64,000 bases of DNA from Acidobacteriota bacterium (GCA_003222395.1 QHWB01000040.1:446488-510487), one strand, 5' to 3'; shown: positions 36,742 through 47,540, numbered from the stretch's first letter. The notes: generated from the sequence alone by a model not told the origin. Translations and numbers: made by a program.

Positions 36742-37038
36742 ATGGCGTTCTGTCTCTCTTCCAGCGCCGCCGGCGCGACCGCGAGCGACCACACCATCCG
36801 CATATTGCGCTGGACCTTCCGCCGAGACGAGGAGACGGTCGTCTGCGAGCTGGGATTGAACGGCGAGGATTCGGCGTACGAGCTGCGGATCGATCCGCCG
36901 CGCAATCCCATCGGGCTGGCGACCGAAATCTTCGACGATGCGACGTCGGCCTTCCAGCGCCACTCGGCGATCGAGCGGGTGCTGGTCGGCGACGGCTGGT
37001 CGCTCGAACGCTTCGAATCGGAACGCCGGCGGCGCTAG
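36742..37038 (+). CDS. Small hypothetical protein
   Basis: 98 residues, not recognised as a named family. The text from about residue 15 (ASDHTIRILRWTFRRDEETV, VCELGLNGEDSAYELRIDPP, ...AFQRHSAIERVLVGDGWSLE) has the look of a real, compact alpha/beta protein and is not a shadow of another gene. The start is uncertain because no ribosome-binding site is evident. It stands alone between the kinase pseudogene and the intact kinase. Confidence 0.5.
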   Translation: MAFCLSSSAAGATASDHTIRILRWTFRRDEETVVCELGLNGEDSAYELRIDPPRNPIGLATEIFDDATSAFQRHSAIERVLVGDGWSLERFESERRRR

Positions 37039-37114
37039 CGCGCCGGCGGTCGGGCGCGTATCGCTGGCCACGAAGACACGAAGTCGCCACCGGCGTCGAT
37101 TGCGCCCACGAACA

Positions 37115-39181
37115 TCACGAAATCGATTCAAGGTGGTGGTACGTTTCGTGCGTTTCCTGTCGTTCGTGCGCCGGCATGCGCACGATGAAGGTTGCCCCGC
37201 GTCCCTCGCCCTCGCTCTGCGCCTCGATCGTTCCGCCGTGCAGTTCCACCAGCTGACGCGCGATCGCGAGCCCCAACCCGAGCCCGCCGTGTTGCCGCGT
37301 GAGCGACGCATCCGCCTGCCGGAACTTGTCGAATACGAACGGAAGAAATGCCTGCGGGATGCCCGAGCCGGTGTCGCTCACCTCGAGCACCGCTTCGCCG
37401 TCCCGACGGCCGACGTCGACCGTCACGCGTCCGCCTGACGGCGTGAACTTGACGGCGTTCGAGAGCAGATTCCAGACGATCTGCTGCAGCCGGACGGCAT
37501 CGCCGACGACTCGAATGGGATTGGCCGCACGCATGTCGATGTCGATTTTCTTGGCCGACGCGGCCGGCGCGATCGCTTCGATTCCGTGCTGCGCCACGGT
37601 GACGAGATCGACCGCCTGCATGTCGAGGCGCAGGTTGCCGGCCATTCCGCGCGCGACGTCGAGGATGTCGTCGACGATCTTCGCCTGCGCCTGCGCGTTT
37701 CGGACGATGGCTTCGCTCGCCTGCTTCATCCGGAGCGCATCCAGGTGGCCCGTGGACAGCATGCGCGACCACCCGAGGATCGCGCTGAGCGGCGTCCGCA
37801 GCTCATGGGAGAGCGTCGCGAGAAATTCGTCCTTCAGCCGATTCAACTCTTCGGTCTGGCGGAAGAGTCGCGCGTTCTCGACCGCCGTCGACACGCGGCG
37901 CGCGAACTCTTCGATGAGCACCACATCGCTGTCGGTATACTCCCGGCGCGACTCCTGCTCGGTGGTCCCGAACGACATGACGCCGACGACGCGTCCGCGC
38001 ACGATCAGCGGCGTGCCGATGTACGCGTACGCGCGCAGTTGCTCCCCGAGCTTCACCAGGGCGGGGTCGATATGGTTCGCAAGGGCAGAGGCCGTCTCGC
38101 GGAGCTTCTCCGGGGACACGACGAGCGTCGTGCCAGCCTTCATGATGCGCTGTGCGAACGTCGGCACCGCCGACGGTCCGGTCGATTCGAGCGCGCGCAG
38201 CGCGAGATCGCGGACGAGCGGCTCCTTCTCGCGCACGACGTGTCCCCAGGCGACATGACGCAGCGCGCCATGGTGATCCTCGACGATGACGTTGCAGTAG
38301 TCGCCGAGGCGGGGCAACGCCAGGTGCACAGCGCGATCGAGCGTCTCGCCGTAATCGAGCGTGGTGCCGAGCAGCAGGCTCACATCGGAGAGAAACGCCA
38401 GCCGGTCGCTCGCCGCAACTGCCTGACCGCGCGCCTTCCGCTCTCGATCGAGCAATTCCTCGAGCGTCCGCTCCGCGACCACCCGCTCCGTGACGTCGCG
38501 CGCGATCGTCGAAGCGCCGACGATCGCGCCGGTTTCATCGCGAATCGGTGAAATCGTGATGGAAGTCGCGACCGTCGAACCGTCCTTTCGCACCCGGATT
38601 GTCTCGAGCGGATCGACGCGGTCGCCGCAGCGGATCCGTTCCATGATGTTCGATTCCTCGTCGAGTCGATCGGCGGGAATGATGAACGTGATCGATCGGC
38701 CGATCGCTTCGGCCGCCGTGTAGCCGAACAGCCGCTCGGCGGCCTGGTTCCACGACGTGATCATCGCTTGCAGATCCTTTCCGATAATCGCATCGTCGCT
38801 CGATTCGACGATGCCCGCTAGGTGGTGGCTGGCAAACGTGGCGGCGGAGCGCGCAATGATCGCGCGGTGGAGGTTCTCGTTCAGCCGCGACACGATGATG
38901 CCGGCGGCGATGAAGATCGCGAGCGGAATCGTGTTCTGCGTGTCCTGAAGCAGATGCGGCTCGAACACGAATTCGGACACGGTGACCGCGGCGCTCGCCA
39001 ATGTCGCGAGGACGCCGGGGCCGAAGCCGCCGTACCAGGCCGCGAGCATGATGGCTGGATAAAAGAGCAGGAACGGGACGTTCGGTCCCAGCCACGGCGC
39101 CACGACCGTGCGGACTGCCTCGGCCATAATGACGAACACAAGTGCCAAGGCGTACGGATATTGTCGAGCTGCGCGCTCCAT
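37115..39181 (-). CDS. Membrane sensor histidine kinase (DUF4118-PAS-GAF-HisKA-HATPase)
   Basis: 688 residues. The N-terminal 110 residues hold four membrane helices of the DUF4118 (KdpD-like) sensor type. A PAS domain (about 115-245, [18 protein letters not shown]), a GAF domain (about 265-440, [20 protein letters not shown]), the HisKA box LSHELRTPL with His459, and an ATPase domain ([28 protein letters not shown]) follow. No receiver domain or partner regulator is adjacent, so it probably signals through a distant response regulator. It starts seven bases from the EEP phosphatase stop, which places it at the end of a long minus-strand run. Confidence 0.93.
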   Translation of the reverse strand: MERAARQYPYALALVFVIMAEAVRTVVAPWLGPNVPFLLFYPAIMLAAWYGGFGPGVLATLASAAVTVSEFVFEPHLLQDTQNTIPLAIFIAAGIIVSRLNENLHRAIIARSAATFASHHLAGIVESSDDAIIGKDLQAMITSWNQAAERLFGYTAAEAIGRSITFIIPADRLDEESNIMERIRCGDRVDPLETIRVRKDGSTVATSITISPIRDETGAIVGASTIARDVTERVVAERTLEELLDRERKARGQAVAASDRLAFLSDVSLLLGTTLDYGETLDRAVHLALPRLGDYCNVIVEDHHGALRHVAWGHVVREKEPLVRDLALRALESTGPSAVPTFAQRIMKAGTTLVVSPEKLRETASALANHIDPALVKLGEQLRAYAYIGTPLIVRGRVVGVMSFGTTEQESRREYTDSDVVLIEEFARRVSTAVENARLFRQTEELNRLKDEFLATLSHELRTPLSAILGWSRMLSTGHLDALRMKQASEAIVRNAQAQAKIVDDILDVARGMAGNLRLDMQAVDLVTVAQHGIEAIAPAASAKKIDIDMRAANPIRVVGDAVRLQQIVWNLLSNAVKFTPSGGRVTVDVGRRDGEAVLEVSDTGSGIPQAFLPFVFDKFRQADASLTRQHGGLGLGLAIARQLVELHGGTIEAQSEGEGRGATFIVRMPAHERQETHETYHHLESIS

Positions 39182-39187
39182 CCCCGC

Positions 39188-40222
39188 TCAAAAGTCTACT
39201 CGCGCCAGCACCGGAAAGTGATCAGATCCGAAACGCTGCGGCAGGCGCCGTACCTCGATTGCCTTGACGCCGCGCGCGAACACGTAATCGAGCCGCGCGT
39301 GAAGTCCAAGCATCCCAATCCACGTCGCGCGTCGGTCGTCGATGGTCGATCGAACCGGAAAGACTTTCCGCACGGTCGCAATCGCCGGTTCCTCGTCGCC
39401 CATCCATGTATTGAAGTCGCCGCCGACGATCGTCGGAACGGCGGCCGAGGCGCCGAGGGCCTCGATGACCGCTTCGGCCTGTCGCCTGCGCGCGCGAAAC
39501 GGACCGCCACGCGTGAACACCGCCGTGTCGAGATGAACGTTCGCAATCCTGAGCTGCCACGCGGCTCCGCCCCGCGTGCGACCCGCGACGACTGCGCTCG
39601 CCGCGACGCGGCGCTGCCGTTCGAGCGGCAGCTCGATCACCAGCGCGTCGGTGAGCGCGATAGTCGACAGAATCGCGTTTCCTCGATCTTCGGGCACGCG
39701 CGACACCGCGCCATTGCGCATCGACGGCGCGTAGAGAACTGCGAGGCCGTGCTCGCGCGCGACGGACCGGACGTCTTCGCGCGGCCGGCCCGGCGGCGCC
39801 GGCGCAATCGGCCCCGGCACCGGAAATCCTCGGGGGAAATTCGAGGGCACATCTGTCCCGGCGCGGTACGTTTCCTGGAGCATCAGGATGAAATCGGAGG
39901 CCGGTTCGCCGTCCGTGAATTCTCCGCGGAGCAGTCGCGCGATGAGCGCGTCCACATCGCCGCCGCCCACGTGCACGTTCCACGTGATCACGGTCAGCCG
40001 ATCGAGCGGTCGGCGCGTCGTGGCGGCGACGGCGGGCTCGAAGAGCACGGGTCCCACCGTGTCGCACCACCGCGACAATTGGGCGCGCACGGCGTCGCCC
40101 GGCGGAGCAATCCATTCGACACGGCGCTCGGAGTCGGGGACGACGTCACGGCAGCCTGACGCCGGCGCGCCGGCCGCCACGACATGCAGCAGAAGAACGG
40201 TCGTGGCGGCGCCAAAACTCAT
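39188..40222 (-). CDS. Exported endonuclease/exonuclease/phosphatase-family protein
   Basis: 344 residues with a hydrophobic leader (MSFGAATTVLLLHVVAAGAP). EEP-fold landmarks are ITWNVHVGGGD, LMLQETY, IVGGDFNTWMG and the terminal GSDHFPVLARV, which together hold the metal and the catalytic histidine. Members act on nucleic acids, inositol phosphates or phospholipids such as sphingomyelin; the presence of a leader favours an extracytoplasmic phosphodiesterase over a repair nuclease. Substrate unknown. Confidence 0.87.
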   Translation of the reverse strand: MSFGAATTVLLLHVVAAGAPASGCRDVVPDSERRVEWIAPPGDAVRAQLSRWCDTVGPVLFEPAVAATTRRPLDRLTVITWNVHVGGGDVDALIARLLRGEFTDGEPASDFILMLQETYRAGTDVPSNFPRGFPVPGPIAPAPPGRPREDVRSVAREHGLAVLYAPSMRNGAVSRVPEDRGNAILSTIALTDALVIELPLERQRRVAASAVVAGRTRGGAAWQLRIANVHLDTAVFTRGGPFRARRRQAEAVIEALGASAAVPTIVGGDFNTWMGDEEPAIATVRKVFPVRSTIDDRRATWIGMLGLHARLDYVFARGVKAIEVRRLPQRFGSDHFPVLARVDF

Positions 40223-40257
40223 GCCGATTAGCGAATCGTGTGCCGACCGCTGCGCGA

Positions 40258-40623
40258 TTACGGTTTCTCCTCGCCGATCAGCTTGTTCCAGATTTCGTAC
40301 GGGACTCTGTCTTTGGGCACGACAGCCTGACCGGGCGTCACCGAAATCTCGCCCGTCGCCGTCAGCTGGCCGCGTTCGAGGTCAAGATACGTCGCGCCCT
40401 GACGCAAGCGCGTTCCCGGTTCGAGCACGGGAATCTGCTTGAGCTCGCTGTCGTTGAATCGATCGAGCGCGCGGTGCACGCTCTTGACGTCGTAGGCCGT
40501 ACGCGCATCGGCCTCGCGTCCTTCCGGCGGCTGGCCGATGTTCTGCCCAGCCATACGGTCAGGGCTGAGATCGCGTGTCCATTCCTCTGGGTGCTTCTGC
40601 TCGGCTTGAGGTTTGTTCTGCAT
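40258..40623 (-). CDS. Small hypothetical protein downstream of addA
   Basis: 121 residues from the ATG at 40623; the longer frame up to 40839 runs through tandem-repeat DNA and the end of addA and is rejected. The sequence is polar and soluble (TRDLSPDRMAGQNIGQPPEG, LERGQLTATGEISVTPGQ, PKDRVPYEIWNKLIGEE). I do not recognise the family. It follows addA by 82 bases on the same strand. Confidence 0.65.
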   Translation of the reverse strand: MQNKPQAEQKHPEEWTRDLSPDRMAGQNIGQPPEGREADARTAYDVKSVHRALDRFNDSELKQIPVLEPGTRLRQGATYLDLERGQLTATGEISVTPGQAVVPKDRVPYEIWNKLIGEEKP

Positions 40624-40630
40624 GATTTCT

Positions 40631-40667
40631 GTTGCTGGTTGCTGGTTGCGGGTTACTGGTTGCGGGT
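40631..40667. repeat. GTTGCTGGTT/GTTGCGGGTT tandem tract
   Basis: Four to five imperfect units of seven to ten bases between addA and the small hypothetical gene. Same style of low-complexity repeat as at 29242 and 6777 but different sequence. Confidence 0.7.
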
Positions 40668-40705
40668 CTGCAATCCGCAATCCAAGGCGCAATCTCAAGC
40701 GCGGG

Positions 40706-43700
40706 TCAAACGCGCACGAGCACACCGCGCGCGGGGCGACCCGTCGCCCGCGCAATCGCGGTCGCATAGAGCGCGACCTGACGCCGGTAGCAGTCTTCGC
40801 CCTCCGTGGCGAGCTCGCGATCGGTTTTGTAGTCGACAACGGTCCACACGCCGTTCTCTTCGAACGCGAGGTCGACGACGCCTTCGACGAGCGCGCCGTC
40901 GGCGGTCGTGCAGGTGACCGGTGTTTCGCGACGGCAGGCGCCGCGCGCCTCTGCGGCGCGCGCGCGCGACAGCAGGTCGTGCGCGAGCAGGCGCGAAACG
41001 ACAGCCGCGGCGGCGCGCGCGTCCTCGTCCGTCATCGCGAGCAGCTGCGCCTGCACGGCGGCGATATTGTCGACAATCTCCGGCGATGCATCGAACGGCG
41101 CCTGCGCCATGATTTCGTGGACGAGGGCGCCGAAGTCGAGCCCTCCCGGACGCACGCCGCCGGCGCCGAGGTTCACGATCGACACCGACTCCTGCCCCTC
41201 CTGCCTGCCGCGCACCGACTCCACCGTCGTCACCCATTCGTTCACGGTTTGCACCGACACCGACGCGGACGCGCCGCGGGCGCGCGCGTCGTGCCGCGCG
41301 AGTTGCCACGCGTCGTACTGCGTTCGTCCGTCGGCAATGACGTGCTTCGGCACGTCCTTGACGATCAGATCCTCGCGTCGGACGCCGAACGGCGCCTCGG
41401 CGCCCAACCGAAGCGCAGTCGGATCCCACCAGACCACCGAGTATCCGCCCGCGTCGGCAAACGCATGCCGACCGGGGCACACGGTCGACGGTCCGGCCAC
41501 CTCGTCGTTCGGCCGCAGCAGCACCGAATCCTTCGATTTGAACGGCGGGCACTTCGGACCGCGCGTCGCCGTACGCCGCGTCGCAATCGGCGGGTACAGC
41601 GCGCGGTTGAGCGGGTTGAGCCAGCCGCCGTCCCACGGCTCGTCGCCGAGCGCCGGAACGACCAGCAGGTCTCGCGCGCGCGTGGCCGCGACGTACGCCA
41701 GCCGCACGCCTTCCGCCTCGTCGCGGCGCACCTCGACGTCTTCGTGCTCGTGCAGCTCGTGCGGCGCCCACCCGCCGATTTTCATCGCGCACAGCCGCTC
41801 GGAGACATCGAGGTACCGGCTCGCTTCGGCGCGGCTCATGCGGCACGTGAGATCGGCAAGGATGACGACAGGGAACTCGAGCCCTTTGGCCTTGTGGACC
41901 GTCATCAGCCGCACGCCGTCGCTGCCTTCTTCGAGAATCGGCGCTTCGCCCGCCTCCATCGACGACCCGTCGCGCAGCTCGTCGATGAAGCCGCGAAACG
42001 AGATGCCGCCGACCGCCTCGTACTGCCGCGCGAGCTCTGCGACGTGCAGCACATTCGCGAGCGCCTGTTCGCCCGCCGGGCGGAGCATGAAGCCGACGTG
42101 CGCGCGCGTCTGCGACAGGAGACGTCCGATCGTCTCGGCTACCGGCCGATAGTTGCGCGCGCGGTGCAACTGCTGCAGCAGCCGCAGCGCTTCGGCAATC
42201 GGCACGAGGTGCGCGGCCGGCTCGCCCGTCAGCGCAAGTTCTTCCCCCGAGTTCCCGCCCAGCTCCTTCGGAATCCTGAACGGATGGAACGTTCCGAACC
42301 GGTGACGGAATTCCAGCAGATGCTCATCGTCGATGGCGAACAGCGAGCCTTTCAGCGCAGCGAACACCGACAGCTCGTCGTCGGGCCACTCGATGGCGGC
42401 GAGCGCCGCGCGCACCGTCTCGACTTCTTCGCGGCCGTGGAACGCCTTGCCGCCGACGAGCAGGTGCGGAATGCCGCGCGCTTCGATCGCGTTGATGTAC
42501 GGCCGCGTCACGTCGTCGCCGAAGCTGACGAATCGCCTGAAGAGAATCGCGATGTGCTTCGGCTGAATCGGCCGTTCCTCGATCGTCCAGCCGTTCTTCG
42601 CGTCGACGAGCCACTCGATGAACGCTCCGACCGCATCGGGCAGCGAGTCTTCGATCGCCTTGGCTGACGGCCGGAGCGGACCGCCGCCGCGTCCGTACGG
42701 TTTCGGGACCGGCAGCGCGACGACGGCAGGCTGTCCGGCCGTGGCGGGCCGCGACTGGGCGAGCGGCACGTAGTCGGCCTGCAGCGTCGATCGGTTTCCG
42801 GTCATCTCGTGCGCGAACGCGGCGTTCACGAAATGCTGGATCTCCGGCACGCTGCGATAGCTCGTCGTGAGATGCAGGACACGCCCGCCGCACGCCTCGA
42901 GCCGATCGCGTACGTCCCAATACGTGCCGACGTCGGTGCCGCGGAACCGGTAGATGGCCTGTTTCGGATCGCCGACGATGAACAGCTTTCCGGGCACGTC
43001 GTCGGCGAGCAGCTCCAGGATTTCCGCCTGAATCGGATCGGTATCCTGGAACTCGTCGACGAAGATGCGCGCGAATTTCTGACGCAGATGCCGGCGAACG
43101 TCGGCGTCGTCGCGGATCAAATCGCGCGCACGCACGAGCAGATCGGCGAAGTCGAGGGCGCCCGCGGCCTGCTTCAGCTGCTGGTACCGTTCGGTGGCGC
43201 CGCGCAGCTCCTGCTGCAGTGCAGCGGCCAGATCGGCGTCGGCGTCTTTGCGGAACTGCTGCAGATCAGCGAAGAGCGCGTCGCGCGCCGCGAGCACCTC
43301 CGTGCGCGTGACATCCTTTGCGAACTTGTAGCCGCTGCCCTTGCGCGTCCGCGAGAAGCCGCGGTCGCGCGTCAGATCGATGAGACGTGCCTCCCACCCG
43401 TCGAGATCCGTTCGTCCATTCGGGCTCGTCCGCGAAGCGGCCGAGCTGTGGCGGGGCTCGCCAGAGCCCGGCGCAGGCGGCCCGACCGACTGCTCCAGCT
43501 GAATCTGCCGGCTCAGACGCCGCACGCCATCGGTGTCGACGAACAGGTTGTCGCGATCCGACGACGCGCGCGACGTGAGATCCGCGAGTTGATGAAGCGC
43601 CTGCACGAGCCGATCGATCGTCGCCCCGCGATCGAACGCCGGGCGGGTCCAGGACCGCGGGAAGTCGCGCCATTCGGCGAGCATACGGCCGGCGTTGCGC

Positions 43701-44236
43701 AGCCGATCGATCGGTCCGTCGGCGTCGCCGCCGAAGCTGCTCCGTCGCAAGGCGCGCCGAACCCCTTCCGGCGGATCGGTGAGCGCCTCCTGGAGCCACG
43801 CTCGAAACGCGCGCGTGTAGAGGCGGTCGGCCTCGGGCTCCGTCAACACGACGAACAGCGGATCGACCGACGCCTCGACCGGGCGTTCGCGAAGCAGTTC
43901 CGCGCAAAATCCGTGAATCGTATTGACGCGCGCTTCTTCGAGCGTGGCGAGCGCCAGCTCGAGGCGCGGACGTTCGTCGCCGTCCGCGGTCGCGCGCGCG
44001 TGCTCGAGCGCCTCGCGCAAGCGCAGCTTCAGCTCGCCGGCGGCTTTTTCGGTGAAGGTGACGGCGACGATTTCGATCATCTTCGCGCGCCCCGTCGCGA
44101 GCACGCGCAGGATCCGGTTGACCAGCTCCGTCGTCTTGCCGGTGCCGGCGGCGGCCTCGACGACGAGCGTCGTGTCGAGATCGTCTTTGATCGCTTGCCG
44201 GGCGTCGGCGTCGTCGCATATCACGCGTGTCATCAT
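40706..44236 (-). CDS. addA: AddA-like helicase-nuclease (UvrD superfamily)
   Basis: 1176 residues. It opens and resects double-strand ends with AddB before recombination. Walker A AGTGKT is at 30-35; further helicase motifs are VAVTFTEKAAGELKLR, NTIHGFC, FVDEFQDTDPIQAEIL, VGDPKQAIYRFRGTD, TSYRS and GVRLMTVHKAKGLEFPVV. The C-terminal RecB-type nuclease shows DFGALVHEIM and VVDYKTDRE. The start is MMTR with a dispersed repeat ending only about ten bases upstream and no evident ribosome-binding site. It follows the AddB-like gene by 103 bases filled with that repeat. Confidence 0.93.
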   Translation of the reverse strand: MMTRVICDDADARQAIKDDLDTTLVVEAAAGTGKTTELVNRILRVLATGRAKMIEIVAVTFTEKAAGELKLRLREALEHARATADGDERPRLELALATLEEARVNTIHGFCAELLRERPVEASVDPLFVVLTEPEADRLYTRAFRAWLQEALTDPPEGVRRALRRSSFGGDADGPIDRLRNAGRMLAEWRDFPRSWTRPAFDRGATIDRLVQALHQLADLTSRASSDRDNLFVDTDGVRRLSRQIQLEQSVGPPAPGSGEPRHSSAASRTSPNGRTDLDGWEARLIDLTRDRGFSRTRKGSGYKFAKDVTRTEVLAARDALFADLQQFRKDADADLAAALQQELRGATERYQQLKQAAGALDFADLLVRARDLIRDDADVRRHLRQKFARIFVDEFQDTDPIQAEILELLADDVPGKLFIVGDPKQAIYRFRGTDVGTYWDVRDRLEACGGRVLHLTTSYRSVPEIQHFVNAAFAHEMTGNRSTLQADYVPLAQSRPATAGQPAVVALPVPKPYGRGGGPLRPSAKAIEDSLPDAVGAFIEWLVDAKNGWTIEERPIQPKHIAILFRRFVSFGDDVTRPYINAIEARGIPHLLVGGKAFHGREEVETVRAALAAIEWPDDELSVFAALKGSLFAIDDEHLLEFRHRFGTFHPFRIPKELGGNSGEELALTGEPAAHLVPIAEALRLLQQLHRARNYRPVAETIGRLLSQTRAHVGFMLRPAGEQALANVLHVAELARQYEAVGGISFRGFIDELRDGSSMEAGEAPILEEGSDGVRLMTVHKAKGLEFPVVILADLTCRMSRAEASRYLDVSERLCAMKIGGWAPHELHEHEDVEVRRDEAEGVRLAYVAATRARDLLVVPALGDEPWDGGWLNPLNRALYPPIATRRTATRGPKCPPFKSKDSVLLRPNDEVAGPSTVCPGRHAFADAGGYSVVWWDPTALRLGAEAPFGVRREDLIVKDVPKHVIADGRTQYDAWQLARHDARARGASASVSVQTVNEWVTTVESVRGRQEGQESVSIVNLGAGGVRPGGLDFGALVHEIMAQAPFDASPEIVDNIAAVQAQLLAMTDEDARAAAAVVSRLLAHDLLSRARAAEARGACRRETPVTCTTADGALVEGVVDLAFEENGVWTVVDYKTDRELATEGEDCYRRQVALYATAIARATGRPARGVLVRV

Positions 44237-44244
44237 TTTTTACT

Positions 44245-44318
44245 TTCGCGCGGGGCCCCGCGCGCAGACGCCCTCGCGCCGTGGCGCTCGGGCGTATCCA
44301 GAACGGAACGTCGCAGCG
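44245..44318. repeat. Dispersed repeat, short form, between addB and addA
   Basis: Inverted short-form copy: CGCGCGGGGCCCCGCGCG, then CGCCGTGGCGCTCGGGCGTA and TCCAGAACGGAACGTCGC. It takes up almost the whole intergenic gap and abuts the addA start. Confidence 0.85.
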
Positions 44319-44339
44319 GAGGACGCAAGGCCACAGGCG

Positions 44340-47300
44340 CTATCGCATCGACCGCAGTGCGATCAGATCGGCGATCTTGTCCTTTGGCTTCTTTGCCACG
44401 CGCTCTTCTTCGCGCGGGCCGCACACCGGGCGGAAATCGCACCACGTGCACGCGCGCTCGTCGGGCGCGGCGGGCAGGAAGCCCTGCTCGATCGCGCGGT
44501 CGATGATCGTCAGTACGGTCAGAGCCTGCGCGCGCGTGTAATCGGTGATCGGCACGACGCATTCGGCGAAGCCGCCGACGGTCGTCGCAAAGTAGAGGCG
44601 CGCCGATTCGACTTTCTTGCCGAGCCCGCGCTCGACCACCATGCTGTAGAGAACCGGTTGAAGCACCTTCCCGCCGTCGACGATCAGATCCTGCTTCGAT
44701 CGATTCCTGCCGGTCTTGTGATCGGTGACTCGGAGCACGTCGCGCGAGGCATCATGCTCGATGAGATCGACCGAGCCGCGAAGGACGAACCGGTCGTCGA
44801 TCAACACCGGCTGCTCGAGGCTGCGTGGATCGCGGCCCTCATCAGTCAACCCGAAGCTGAACTCGAAGTACTCCGGCCGCCACGGTCCGCCGTCGGCGAG
44901 CTTCCGCACCCAGATGCCCAGATCGCGCCGAATCTCGCCAACCTCGTCGTTCCACACGCGATCGATCGCCGGCGCGAGCAGTTCGGCGTACTCGGCGGCG
45001 ACGCGGCACACGATGGCGTCGAGCGTGGTGAACGCCTGGCCCAGCCGATCGCGTGTGACCGGCAGCGCGCCGGCAGCGTCCATCACGCGATAGAACTCCG
45101 CCTGCGCCGCGTGGAACAGGCTGCCGCGTGTCAGCGGATCCATGCGCATCAGCGGCTCGGGCTCGTCCCACGGCTCCAGGCGATAGATCGTCGCCAGCAG
45201 GAACTGATACGGACACGTGGAGAAGCGTTGAAGCGCGGACAGCGAGTAGGGACGCTGACGCAGGCGGTTGGTGTCGATCGCCGGCTGGATGCCGGGCGCA
45301 ACTCTCGTCAGCCCGTCGCTCGACGACCAGGCCCGCTTGTCGCGCGCCCAGCGGCTGATGACCGATCGCCGCAGCGCGGCGTTCAGACCGAGCATGTAAT
45401 GGGCGCGCCCTTTCACCGCGTCGCGGTCGACGGTATCGAGCAGCCGCCGCAGCGTCGCCAGGTCGTGCTCGAGGTCGTCGATCGCGCGCTCCGCCTGTTT
45501 CGGCGCCGGCCACGCGAGGCTCGCGCCCCCTGCCGCCGCGGCGTCGGCTTCGAGCGCACGGTAGTCGGGCACGCGCCCCGTGATGGCGCGCACGACGTCG
45601 AGCGCGTAGAACGACGGCACGCGCGCGCGCGTTTCGGCGACGTCGAGGCGCGGGTACGACAAGTACGCGCGCTCGGTCGCCGCGCCGATCGCGATCTTCA
45701 GGAGCAGCCGCTCGCTGTCGCCCCGCTGGGTCTGGCGGACCAGCGCGGAATCAATCGCGGCGCGACGATCGTCGAGCAGCAGCGGGTCTTCACGCGGACG
45801 CTGCGGGACGACGCGCTCGGCCAGGCCGGGAACGAACACAACGCGGAACGTCCGCCCTCGCGCCTGGTGCGGCGTGCCGATGAACACGCGGCCGTAGCGC
45901 CGATCGGGCGGATCCCAATCGAGCGTCGCGAGCCGATCGTGCAGCACGTCGCGCGCCTCCTCGAGCGTCACGGGACCGACGTCCGCCATCGGCCGCACGT
46001 CCGCGAGCAGCTGGAGCACGCGAGCCGGCCGCCGGAGCGCGCGCGCGGCGAGCGCGGCGAATCGATCGAGCCACTCGCCCCACGTCGCGCGCGCGGGCCA
46101 TGCAGCCAGCTCGTCGACGATCGGCAGCGCGAAATCTCTCAGGTGGACGAGATTACGCAGATCGCGCCGATATCGCGCGATGCGCGGCGAATCGGGCTCG
46201 TCCCGTTGAAGTTCCTCGATGCGGAATCTGTAGTCGGCGGCCAACCCATCCAGGCGCCGCCGCCAGCGCGCCTGGCCGCCGACCACCGCCGACTCCACGA
46301 TCAGCTCTTCCCACTTCCACGGCGATCGCAGCGTGCCGGCGACGACGGCGTCATCGTCGGAATCGATCTGCGTGTCGGCGGGCAGACCGATTGGTGTGTC
46401 GTCGCGCCGAGCAAGCTCCTCCCCTACCTGTGGGACCTGTCCGAGAGAGAGATATTCGTCGAATCGCTTCGCCGACAGACCGTCGACCGCGCACGACAGC
46501 AACGCGATGAAGGCGCGGCCCGCCGGGTCGGGGCGCCGGGTACCGCGATCGAAGTACGCCGGCACATCGCCGCGCGCGCACGCATGCTCGAGGAGCCCGA
46601 GGTACTGTTTCGGCGTTCGCAGAAAGACCGCCATCTCGTCGAAGGGCACGCCCCGCGCCGCCTCGTCGAGAATCCGCCGCACGATTTCGACCGACTCGCG
46701 TCCTTCGCCCGGCGCCGAAAACAGCGCGACGTCGCCGGCGCGCTCGCGTTCCGCCGGCCGTTCGGCTTTGAACACGAACCGTCGCAGGTTGAGCAAATCC
46801 GATCCGGCTTCCGCGTCATCCTCGAGCGTGTCGACCGTTCCCCCGAGGGCGGCCAGCGCGTCGAGCGTGAACCGATCGCCGTCGGGCACCGTCGCGAGCG
46901 CATCAGACGACTGGTGGACCAGCGCGGCGACGAACTCCTGCTCGGCGCGCGAATCGAGCGGGACGTCGAGCAGCAGGATCGGCAGCCGCGCCCAGCGCAC
47001 GTCACCGGACCGGCAGGCATCGGCCGCGAGTTGGAGCAAAGCGGCGCGATCGGCGACCGAGGCCGCCGCGAGCTGCGCTTCGAAGCGCGTCAGGAGGGTG
47101 GCGATGTCGACGGACCGAGAATCAAGAACCAGGGACGAAGGAGTGATGCCGGCGAGCCGCAGCTCGTGCAACGTACGTGCGAGAGCCTTCGGAAATCCGG
47201 GCAGCGTCGCGACCGGCGCGAAGTACGCGAGCTCGCCCGCGCCGATCGCCTCGAAGATCGCGCGCGCGGCAATCGCTTCGGCGCCGGCGTCGGTGCCGCG

Positions 47301-47540
47301 GGCCCGACGCGCGCCTTCAACCCTGCTGGCCGCCGCCTTCGCGGCCAGCTCGGTCAGGCTGAATCGGGTGAGGCCGAAGGTCGCGCCGGCGCGGCGCGCG
47401 ATCGCGCGTGCGAAATCGTCCGCGGCGCCGCGCGATGCACCGACGATGACGAGCTCAGAGGCGGCAGGGCGTCCGGCGAGAAAGGTGCGGGCGGCGTTCA
47501 GCCGCGCCGCCGCAGATGAGGACGTGACGATGCGAAGCAT
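44340..47540 (-). CDS. addB: AddB-like PD-(D/E)XK nuclease
   Basis: 1066 residues from the ATG at 47540 (LRIVTSSSAAARLNAARTFL); the frame opens 21 codons earlier without support. The N-terminal half resembles an inactivated helicase (GASRGAADDFARAIA in the Walker region lacks GKT). The C-terminal nuclease has VTDHKTGRNR. Cysteines of an AddB-type iron-sulfur clasp are visible: one in FSTCPYQFLLA and three in CTWCDFRPVC near the end. It precedes addA on the same strand. This is the AddB/RexB role; sequence similarity to classical AddB cannot be measured here. Confidence 0.88.
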   Translation of the reverse strand: MLRIVTSSSAAARLNAARTFLAGRPAASELVIVGASRGAADDFARAIARRAGATFGLTRFSLTELAAKAAASRVEGARRARGTDAGAEAIAARAIFEAIGAGELAYFAPVATLPGFPKALARTLHELRLAGITPSSLVLDSRSVDIATLLTRFEAQLAAASVADRAALLQLAADACRSGDVRWARLPILLLDVPLDSRAEQEFVAALVHQSSDALATVPDGDRFTLDALAALGGTVDTLEDDAEAGSDLLNLRRFVFKAERPAERERAGDVALFSAPGEGRESVEIVRRILDEAARGVPFDEMAVFLRTPKQYLGLLEHACARGDVPAYFDRGTRRPDPAGRAFIALLSCAVDGLSAKRFDEYLSLGQVPQVGEELARRDDTPIGLPADTQIDSDDDAVVAGTLRSPWKWEELIVESAVVGGQARWRRRLDGLAADYRFRIEELQRDEPDSPRIARYRRDLRNLVHLRDFALPIVDELAAWPARATWGEWLDRFAALAARALRRPARVLQLLADVRPMADVGPVTLEEARDVLHDRLATLDWDPPDRRYGRVFIGTPHQARGRTFRVVFVPGLAERVVPQRPREDPLLLDDRRAAIDSALVRQTQRGDSERLLLKIAIGAATERAYLSYPRLDVAETRARVPSFYALDVVRAITGRVPDYRALEADAAAAGGASLAWPAPKQAERAIDDLEHDLATLRRLLDTVDRDAVKGRAHYMLGLNAALRRSVISRWARDKRAWSSSDGLTRVAPGIQPAIDTNRLRQRPYSLSALQRFSTCPYQFLLATIYRLEPWDEPEPLMRMDPLTRGSLFHAAQAEFYRVMDAAGALPVTRDRLGQAFTTLDAIVCRVAAEYAELLAPAIDRVWNDEVGEIRRDLGIWVRKLADGGPWRPEYFEFSFGLTDEGRDPRSLEQPVLIDDRFVLRGSVDLIEHDASRDVLRVTDHKTGRNRSKQDLIVDGGKVLQPVLYSMVVERGLGKKVESARLYFATTVGGFAECVVPITDYTRAQALTVLTIIDRAIEQGFLPAAPDERACTWCDFRPVCGPREEERVAKKPKDKIADLIALRSMR

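Noticed and set aside
43923-47519. A 1198-codon plus-strand open frame opposite addA and addB, and similar long frames elsewhere (for example 391-2520 minus, 4705-5646 plus, 40613-42667 plus)
   Set aside because: In high-GC DNA, codon third positions keep the opposite frames open. Their translations are Arg/Pro/Ala-rich with no family motifs, while the other strand shows complete conserved enzymes.
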